Below, one piece after another: positions 49,684 through 55,459 of a stretch of 55,459 nt of DNA. The notes under the pieces were generated by a model, which did not search any database, was not told where the DNA came from, and saw only the letters and a list, made by a program, of their open reading frames with translations. The stretch is from contig NC_018254.1 of the NCBI RefSeq assembly GCF_000227135.1, positions 1 to 55,459 on the forward strand, read 5' to 3'. Source of the DNA: Leishmania donovani. Taxonomy: Eukaryota; Euglenozoa; Kinetoplastea; Trypanosomatida; Trypanosomatidae. The position numbers and the translations under genes were made by a program. Each line of letters starts with the position of its first letter. Position 1 is the first letter of the stretch.

Positions 49684-50243
49684 CCATTCTCTGTCACGGT
49701 GCATCGGAGCTTAGCTGCACTCCACGCTATGCCGGGCCCTGTCACGGGCACATCGCGTGGTGCCAAGCAGCCCTGCACACACACGCCCTACAGCAACGCG
49801 CCGGCTCAGCCATCCGAGCACGGCCCCTGCCTCATACTCCACACCACCGCCGCGCTCTGCAGGTCGCCGCACACCCGCACCCGTCACGCCGGCGCCCACC
49901 TGCTGTGCATCCCCGTAGGGGTGGCACACAGGCCCCCTCCCCCCCCGCACCAGCAACGGCAGTCGGGGCCGGGNNNNNNNNNNNNNNNNNNNNNNNNNNN
50001 NNNNNNNNNNNNNNNNNNNNNNNNNNNNNNNNNNNNNNNNNNNNNNNNNNNNNNNNNNNNNNNNNNNNNNNNNNNNNNNNNNNNNNCTGCCACGTCGTAG
50101 GCACTCTCGACCCTTGTCACCACGAGAAGTGGGGCTCCGGCGCTGGCAGGGGATAGGAGGGGGGAGAGGGGGCTGCCTGGGCATACACCGCATACGGCGT
50201 GCGGTGTGCTGGGCGCTGAGGTACTACGCACGGAGACATCCTT
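49684..50243 (-). repeat. SIDER-like short retroposon, copy D
   Basis: Same orientation as B, C and E. Left end CCATTCTCTGTCACGGTGCA; the transcribed strand continues leftward as an A-rich stretch (GAAGAAGAAAATCAATAATA), consistent with a 3' tail. It keeps the 48 bp that copy C lacks. The right end is slightly eroded (GGTACTACGCACGGAGACAT). It lies about 560 bp after the stop of the degenerate SET gene. A gap interrupts it (49974-50086). Confidence 0.7.
49974..50086. other. Assembly gap (113 N) inside repeat copy D
   Basis: Undetermined bases in the same internal region as in the other copies. Confidence 0.99.
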
Positions 50244-50805
50244 CAGCCATGAGGGCAAGTATTAGGTGCGCAAGAGTACGAAATGAGGTCTTTACGAGGT
50301 TGCGTAAGTGCCAGTGGGATGTAGCGGAGGGCGAATTGACGTGTGACGCGTGGCGTGCTCGCCTGTTCGCTTCTTGTTCGTTTTCGGTATGAAGGGTGTG
50401 GTGAGTAAACATGGAGGGTCGAGAGGCAACGGTAACGAAAAAGGCCATCAGCGAAGCGGGAGTGAGGAAAAGGAGGGGGCGGATATAAAAGGTTGACGGT
50501 GGTACTCGTAGGCAAACAGCGCGCTTGGTGGCAGCAAATGCGAGTGTGAGCACAATAGAGTTCTGGTAACGGCACCGACCGGCGTGACGAGGGTAGGACG
50601 GCTGAATGTGCCCAAAGGTGGCTAGAATCATCGCGGATAAGCGCAGACTGGCCAACTCCGTTTTCTTCGGGTTGCGCAAAGAGTGAGCGTTGGGAGAGGG
50701 CAAATAAAATCAATTCGAGTTCTGTGAAGATTCAGCGCCTCTTGGGAAATCGTGCACATCAGTCCCCACTTCATCCGACAAAGTCACACCAGCGCTGCCG
50801 TGCCT
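50244..50805. other. Intergenic between repeat copy D and degenerate SET gene
   Basis: About 560 bp, no recognised gene. Probable 3' UTR of the gene that ends at 50806. Confidence 0.45.
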
Positions 50806-51750
50806 CTACTCAAATTCCATCAGCAGCTCCGTACCCTCCTTGAGTGGCTTCGTAGCGCAAACCACCACCCGGCGGGCCGCCAGCGGTGCCGTCTCCACAA
50901 TTACTCGGCGCCTGCTCGAAGAAGACAAAAAGTCCGACTGTACGCACGTAAAGATGGAGCAGTTGCCGCTGCTCGGTGGTTCTGCATCCTCCTCTGCCTC
51001 GGCGCGGGAGTGCAGAGGGGCCGCTCGTATCAGATCAATGGCAGGCACGAGAGACGGAAAGAGGGGAAGGTCGGGTGATGTCTCGATCAACTCGGAAAGC
51101 TCCGCCGGAGCGGATGGCTCCCCGTTCCGGGGCAGCAGAAGTGCGCGCTGCATGACGGTGCGGTGCGCCTGTACCAGCATATCCCTGCTCGGGCGCAGCT
51201 TCGACGACACACCGCGGCGCTTCATGTAGTGTCGCAGCATCGAGTAAGTCAAGTCGAGCTCATCCTGTACACGCCTCTCCATCACCTCCAACTCTGCTGC
51301 AGAGCTCGCACGCAAAGAAGGGCACGCGAACTTATTGCGTTCCGAAAAGAGGTTCGGCAGCGGGGGATACACAGTACTACTCAGCAGTGGCTGCAGCAAC
51401 CACCGCCCTGCCTTGTTGGTAACGGCGCACTGCTGACGATAGCACGCCACAAAGCACGCGAGCCACAAGCTGTGTGCGGTGACCACACCCATCCGACCTC
51501 GCCGCGTCAAGAACAGCAACATCTTGCGAAGCGACGGAAGCGCGCGAGGCAGTACGTCTCCTCTCAGTGTTTGCCCATTAAAGACGGAGTTGTATGGAAC
51601 ATTAATGAGCGGACTTCCGTGCTTGACCGCCTCGCCGGTAACGAGACCGATGGGCGAGGCAGCCACTCCCGTCTTGTGGATAAGCAGCCTCTTGCTGGTA
51701 GCGCCGCAGCCGCTACACGCGGCCCAGAAGCCGTCGACGGAATCGTGCAT
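50806..51750 (-). CDS. Divergent SET-domain protein (SETD3/Rubisco-methyltransferase-like)
   Basis: 314 residues from the ATG at 51750 (MHDSVDGFWAACSGCG); the longer frame begins at TTG. The N-terminal part reads like the first strand set of class VII SET proteins (GLVTGEAVKHGSPLINVPYN), followed by a helical insert (SLWLACFVACYRQQ, and ERNKFACPSLRASS with a later YSMLRHYMKRRG segment). Near the end LVPAIDLIRAAP sits where active enzymes have the PxxDxxNH motif, and RRVVVCATKPLKEGTELLME closes the domain. The NH dipeptide is absent and the protein stops right after ELLMEFE, without the usual tyrosine. It may be a non-catalytic SET relative. Family assignment is by motif texture only. Confidence 0.66.
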   Translation of the reverse strand: MHDSVDGFWAACSGCGATSKRLLIHKTGVAASPIGLVTGEAVKHGSPLINVPYNSVFNGQTLRGDVLPRALPSLRKMLLFLTRRGRMGVVTAHSLWLACFVACYRQQCAVTNKAGRWLLQPLLSSTVYPPLPNLFSERNKFACPSLRASSAAELEVMERRVQDELDLTYSMLRHYMKRRGVSSKLRPSRDMLVQAHRTVMQRALLLPRNGEPSAPAELSELIETSPDLPLFPSLVPAIDLIRAAPLHSRAEAEEDAEPPSSGNCSIFTCVQSDFLSSSSRRRVIVETAPLAARRVVVCATKPLKEGTELLMEFE

Positions 51751-52587
51751 ACCTGTCAGCACTCCAAGAGCACCGCGCGAGACGAGACAATGGAAGCGGG
51801 CGAATCGGCGCGACGACGGCAACTGTCACCGCGTGTGTCGCGATGGGAAAGAAGAAAGCAGCCGCGTGCGGGTGCGCGCGTTAGAGCATGTGTGTGTGTG
51901 TGTGTGTGTGCCCCGTGGCTGGGCCCTCTTCGGTGGCGTCTTATCCGGCGGGCCTTCTTTTTTTTCTTTGTTCGGTCGCCGCACCACGCAAGTCCATGTT
52001 GCAGGGGCAGTGAAGAGAACGAGACAAGCTTCATTTGCAAGCTGAATTAGCGGTAAGAACGTGCATAAAGACGGCAGTTCGCTGGCCTCATTCATTGCAA
52101 TGCCGCCAGTCGGTTAGGGCTCCGTGAAGAGCGCTCATTTCGAAGAGCACATGAGGCGGAGGGGTTCCGACGCCGCACTCGATCCTCAGAAGGTAACTTG
52201 AGGCAGCAGCACTCGTAGGAAGATGATGCGCACTCTCGAGAGAAGCATGGTAACTCTGCAGAGCAAATCCCCTAGAAGTTGGCCTCTATCGAGTTTGGTA
52301 CTCGCATTCAACGGTCGTGGGCGTATTAGGTCATTGAAAGATGCGCTCTCTTGCTTAGCCTTACCCAACCAAGCGCTTGAATCGAGCCTGAGGGAGAACA
52401 GCAAGGCTCATCGCAAGCGGTTCTGTGACAGAGAAACACCTGCGGATGCATCCACACGTGCACTGAAAAAAAACAAAACAAGCGCACTGGCAGAGAAAAC
52501 CCGCTTCGCAGGCAGCCAAGCACCTTGACGCCCCGCCTGCCAATCTTTCACGCACAAGAACGCAGAGGTGCGCCCACCCTCTGAGGC
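51751..52587. other. Intergenic between degenerate SET gene and 187-residue gene
   Basis: About 840 bp without a gene. TG repeat at 51889-51910; a T-run on the plus strand (about 51958-51966). Likely 3' UTR of the gene to the right and leader of the SET gene. Confidence 0.45.
51889..51910. repeat. (TG)11 microsatellite
   Basis: Uninterrupted TG units in intergenic sequence. Confidence 0.95.
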
Positions 52588-53151
52588 CTAATAATCCGCA
52601 ATGGGGGTTGCTACGGCGTCACGCACGCGCGTGATGCCGCCCAACTCCGGCTCACGACGCCAGCGCGGCCTTGGCACTACATGCTTCTCTGTTGGATGCT
52701 GCCAGTAGTTGGGCCAGTTGTTGGCCGCCGTGTACTCTTGTGGGCTAAAGTATGCTGCCGCGTCGGGAGTGCGATACGAAAAGCGGTCCTCCATCTGTGC
52801 CGGGCTGAGCACCTTCGTGGCGTCGTCAAGAATGGCCGCGTTGATGGTGCGCTGCTGCTGAATGCGCTGTGCCCATATTGTGCGATGCCGAATAGACTCC
52901 GTCAGCTCTCGCGTGTGGAAGTTGCCTCTCTTGTTCGGAACCATCTTGAAGAGACCGTTGGCGAGCGAGCAACCTGGGAACTTATTGTCGAACACCTTAT
53001 CACGGACGAGAAAGTTCCGTGTCACTTCGCGGTGAGCGCGATGCAGCTGGATGAGCTCATAGGCAGAGTTGTAGTAAGTAGGGATGCGGCGCGGATTCGC
53101 TCCGGCTACAACCGAGTGAAATGAGCCACGGCCTAAAGCTCCACTGGACAT
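52588..53151 (-). CDS. Conserved-looking protein of unknown function
   Basis: 187 residues from the ATG at 53151 (MSSGALGRGSFHSVVAGANP). The upstream part of the open frame is hydrophobic leader-like translation of the splice region and is not included. No membrane helix. The body is rich in Arg, Asn, Tyr and His with segments such as PTYYNSAYELIQLHRAHREV, RHRTIWAQRIQQQRTINAAI and NNWPNYWQHPTEKHVVPRPR, and it ends GITRVRDAVATPIADY. This resembles trypanosomatid mitoribosomal or axonemal proteins in composition; neither can be shown. Strong compositional contrast to flanking DNA supports it as a real gene. Confidence 0.72.
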   Translation of the reverse strand: MSSGALGRGSFHSVVAGANPRRIPTYYNSAYELIQLHRAHREVTRNFLVRDKVFDNKFPGCSLANGLFKMVPNKRGNFHTRELTESIRHRTIWAQRIQQQRTINAAILDDATKVLSPAQMEDRFSYRTPDAAAYFSPQEYTAANNWPNYWQHPTEKHVVPRPRWRREPELGGITRVRDAVATPIADY

Positions 53152-53928
53152 CCTTAAGCAATGAAGCGAAACGGCACACACTACTGACGCACAGACGAAC
53201 GTTTCGAGTGCACGTGAAGGGTACAGGTGGCGAGCGCAGGTCCGTGCCGCGCAGTTCAAGAAGGAAATGGGGAGCAAGACAGAAGATGAGGTGCGAAACA
53301 CGGTAGGGATGGGAAAGAAAGTAGACAGCACCAAAGCCGTAACAAAGGCGGCAGTGAGGGCCAGTGTCGATGGTGCAGCAAGGCGCCGTTGTCCGGAAGG
53401 TCACGAACGTGTCAAATGTGGAGCCGGCAAGAATGGGGCGTAAGCGCCAAGGTTGTTACACCGCTAAAGTGATGATGGAGATAGCGGTGCAGTGAGAGGT
53501 GGCTTCCGTTGCGCGTATGGAGACCGAGAAAGCGGACTGCCGCGCGAGCTCAGAAGGCTCTGTGTAACTTAGAGAAGAACGATCTCCTGATACTGCATGC
53601 CCTCACGCAAAGACGAGAACAAAAAAGATATGAGATGCGATGTGCGTTAAGGTATCGATCCGCACTGATAGAGGCACAGACACTGGCGCATAAGTCCGCA
53701 TCATCGCAGCGTAGTCCCACTGCTTAAGTCGCGGAAGGATGTTGAGAGAAGCCCGTTTACACCCAAAAAGATAACAAAGCAGCGAACTCTCTGCTACTAC
53801 GGCCGGTGCCGCGTGCAACAGAACACCAACGCGCCTGCACGCCAGCACATGTTTCTGTGCCCACTACCCTGCAGCATCAATGTTGCTGTACCCTCTAATG
53901 CGATTTGTATACCCGTCTTTTCTGCCAT
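53152..53928. other. Intergenic between 187-residue gene and repeat copy E
   Basis: About 780 bp, no recognised gene. Confidence 0.45.
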
Positions 53929-54610
53929 GGTGCATCGGAGCTTAGCTGCACTCCACGCTATGCCGGGCCCTGTCACGGGCACATCGCGTGGTGCCAAGCA
54001 GCCCTGCACACACACGCCCTACAGCAACGCGCCGGCTCAGCCATCCGAGCACGGCCCCTGCCTCATACTCCACACCACCGCCGCGCTCTGCAGGTCGCCT
54101 CACACCCGCACCCGTCACGCCGGCGCCCACCTGCTGTGCATCCCCGTAGGGGTGGCACACAGGCCCCCTCCCCCCCCGCACCAGCAACGGCAGTCGGGGC
54201 CGGGTGCAATGCGTTCCAGCCACGCCGACACCCTGCCTACCACATGGACGGCACAAGCGTGTTCGCTGTCGCGGGCCACCCCGACGCAACGCCACCCAGG
54301 GCCCCACCGCCGACACATCAGTGTGGCCATGCATCGCACAGACCCCCCCCCCCCCNNNNNNNNNNNNNNNNNNNNNNNNNNNNNNNNNNNNNNNNNNNNN
54401 NNNNNNNNNNNNNNNNNNNNNNNNNNNNNNNNNNNNNNNNNNNNNNNNNNNNNNCGTCGTAGGCACTCTCGACCCTTGTCACCACGAGAAGTGGGGCTCC
54501 GGCGCTGGCAGGGGATAGGAGGGGGGAGAGGGGGCTGCCTGGGCATACACCGCATACGGCGTGCGGTGTGCTGGGCGCTGAGGTACTACGCAGAGTCAGA
54601 GATGTCCCCA
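53929..54610 (-). repeat. SIDER-like short retroposon, copy E
   Basis: Same orientation as B, C and D. The left end starts directly at GGTGCATCGGAGCTTAGCTG and lacks the CCATTCTCTGTCAC segment present in A-D, so it is about 14 bp shorter on the A-rich side. It carries the long internal part (about 54205-54355) ending in a C-run, then the gap. The right end reads GGTACTACGCAGAGTCAGAG. It lies about 505 bp after the stop of the right-edge gene. Confidence 0.7.
54356..54454. other. Assembly gap (99 N) inside repeat copy E
   Basis: Undetermined bases immediately after a C homopolymer. Confidence 0.99.
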
Positions 54611-55114
54611 CTCATCAGGGGCTCAATGTTACAAGAAACACGAACTAAGAAAAAATAGAAGGGGGTGGTAGAGCAAAAGAATACGCAGCAATGAATAGAG
54701 AGAAGTACGATAACAAGGCAGACACTCAGCACGGAAGGTTGGAAGAGGCGAATGACGTGAAAACTGGAAGAAAAGAAAAACGAGCGGCATAAACACAGAC
54801 ACACACACACAAACAGCGGAGGGCCAGCGTTCTGAACCGCAGACACCAAAATGATAGGGATCGCGGAAGAAGTAAACGAGGGAAGAAAGAGTGCAATGCC
54901 CTGTGGGATAGCAAGAAACCGCCAAAGCTGCTGGGCCTTTACAAATGCAAAGCCCAGCGCCTGTCATCTGTCGCCACGCACGCCAGCGGCCTTCAACCAC
55001 GACACCAAAAAACGCTTCCCACAACCCCATGCGCCACCTCTACGTCGACAGCTGATGACTGCTGTGCAGCAGCCCACGTGCACCCAGAGAAACAACACAG
55101 CAGCTAAGATTTTC
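54611..55114. other. Intergenic between repeat copy E and right-edge gene
   Basis: About 500 bp without a recognised gene; CA-rich stretch at about 54795-54811. Probable 3' UTR of the right-edge gene. Confidence 0.45.
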
Positions 55115-55459
55115 TCACCGCAGCAGAACACCGCACACCACAAACACAGCCAAGAATGCAAAGAAAAAGACAGCCACCGAAGGTTTCTGTTCTTTTGACT
55201 CTCCAGCTGTTGGTGACATCGGCGGAGCAACACCAGCAGATGACCCACGCACCCGCTTCTCCACAAATTGCACCGGAAAACTCACCCGCCTTCGCTTTCC
55301 TTTTCGCTTGCCCTGCGCACAAAAGCCTACACATACACCGCTGGACTCTTCGATCGAGGAAGCAGGGCACCTACGCTCCTCGTCCTCCACATCACTCACA
55401 CCCGTTGCACAAGCCGAAACACAGACTCCGGCAGCCTCCTCAGCCTCGGCCTGCTGGCG
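55115..55459 (-). CDS. C-terminal part of a tail-anchored protein with RVSF motif (partial, runs off the window)
   Basis: The frame is open from the stop at 55115 to the window edge at 55459 with no ATG in view, so this is the 3' end of a longer gene (114 codons visible). It begins with an Ala/Glu/Gln-rich stretch (RQQAEAEEAAGVCVSACATG), then an acidic part (SDVEDEERR), a basic segment containing KRRRVSFPVQF, and it ends in a membrane helix (about the last 20 residues, VAVFFFAFLAVFVVCGVLL) followed by Arg. RVSF preceded by basic residues fits the RVxF docking motif for protein phosphatase 1. The tail anchor would place it on the cytosolic face of a membrane. Identity of the complete protein is unknown; the PP1 link is inference from a short motif. 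Confidence 0.62.
   Translation of the reverse strand, partial: RQQAEAEEAAGVCVSACATGVSDVEDEERRCPASSIEESSGVCVGFCAQGKRKGKRRRVSFPVQFVEKRVRGSSAGVAPPMSPTAGESKEQKPSVAVFFFAFLAVFVVCGVLLR

Noticed and set aside
15692..54610. The spaced repeats as a CRISPR-like or tandem array
   Set aside because: Copies are 4-13 kb apart, hundreds of bases long, lie between eukaryotic genes and include an inverted copy.
55115..55399. Reading the right-edge frame as a complete 94-residue protein
   Set aside because: The first codon at 55399 is GTG, not ATG, and the frame stays open to the window edge, so the gene is cut off.
1..55459. tRNA, rRNA or snoRNA genes and a strand-switch promoter
   Set aside because: No cloverleaf, rRNA segment or strand change was recognised. 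snoRNAs cannot be excluded by eye.

Overview
The window looks like a stretch of a trypanosomatid nuclear chromosome, almost certainly Leishmania or a very close relative. The evidence is intron-free genes that all lie on one strand (minus), long gene-free intervals with polypyrimidine tracts ahead of start codons (trans-splicing signals), high GC, and recognisable Leishmania-type proteins. From memory, the gene order matches the left end of L. major chromosome 27: a CYP5122A1-type P450 as ninth gene, a RCK/MAPK-like kinase as tenth and proteasome alpha-7 as nineteenth. This could not be checked by alignment.

Layout, left to right (transcription runs right to left). 1-1.1 kb holds nothing recognisable. 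1.1-2.6 kb carries protein-like fragments in several minus-strand frames, read here as a decayed pseudogene. Then come: a mitochondrial thioredoxin-like/TPR protein (3.0-4.4 kb), meckelin/TMEM67 (5.2-8.3), the non-catalytic tRNA-guanine transglycosylase subunit (9.2-10.2), the CAAX protease STE24 (10.9-12.2), a DDX31/Dbp7-like DEAD-box helicase (12.9-15.2), a 70-residue membrane protein (16.6), an EMC10-like ER protein (17.3-18.2), a methyltransferase-like protein (18.7-19.7), a P450 (20.9-22.7), a RCK/MAK kinase (24.4-26.4), an 85-residue probable mitochondrial membrane protein (27.3), a RING-CH ubiquitin ligase (29.1-31.0), a WW+CCCH protein of ZFP2/ZFP3 type (32.7-33.1), an unknown (34.0-34.7), a CCCH protein (36.5-37.2), a tail-anchored SET protein (38.6-39.6), an unknown (41.1-42.5), a small basic probable mitochondrial protein (43.4-43.9), proteasome alpha-7 (45.0-45.7), a tail-anchored LRR+CCCH protein (46.5-47.6), a VIT1-type iron transporter (48.3-49.2), a degenerate SET protein (50.8-51.8), an unknown (52.6-53.2) and the C-terminal end of a gene that leaves the window at its right edge.

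Five nearly identical copies of a roughly 0.6-0.8 kb repeat, best read as a SIDER-type short retroposon, sit at 15.7, 28.3, 40.2, 49.7 and 53.9 kb. Each lies 130-565 bp after the stop codon of a gene, where 3' UTRs are expected, and each is interrupted by an assembly gap in the same internal region, next to a G/C homopolymer tract in three of the copies. Four copies share one orientation and one is inverted.

The genes form a polycistronic unit rather than a pathway operon. Themes do recur: RNA-binding CCCH proteins (three within 15 kb), SET proteins (two), flagellum/cilium functions (meckelin, RCK kinase), ER proteins (STE24, EMC10-like, P450), and several probable mitochondrial proteins. No tRNA, rRNA, CRISPR, virus or bacterial-type mobile element was seen.
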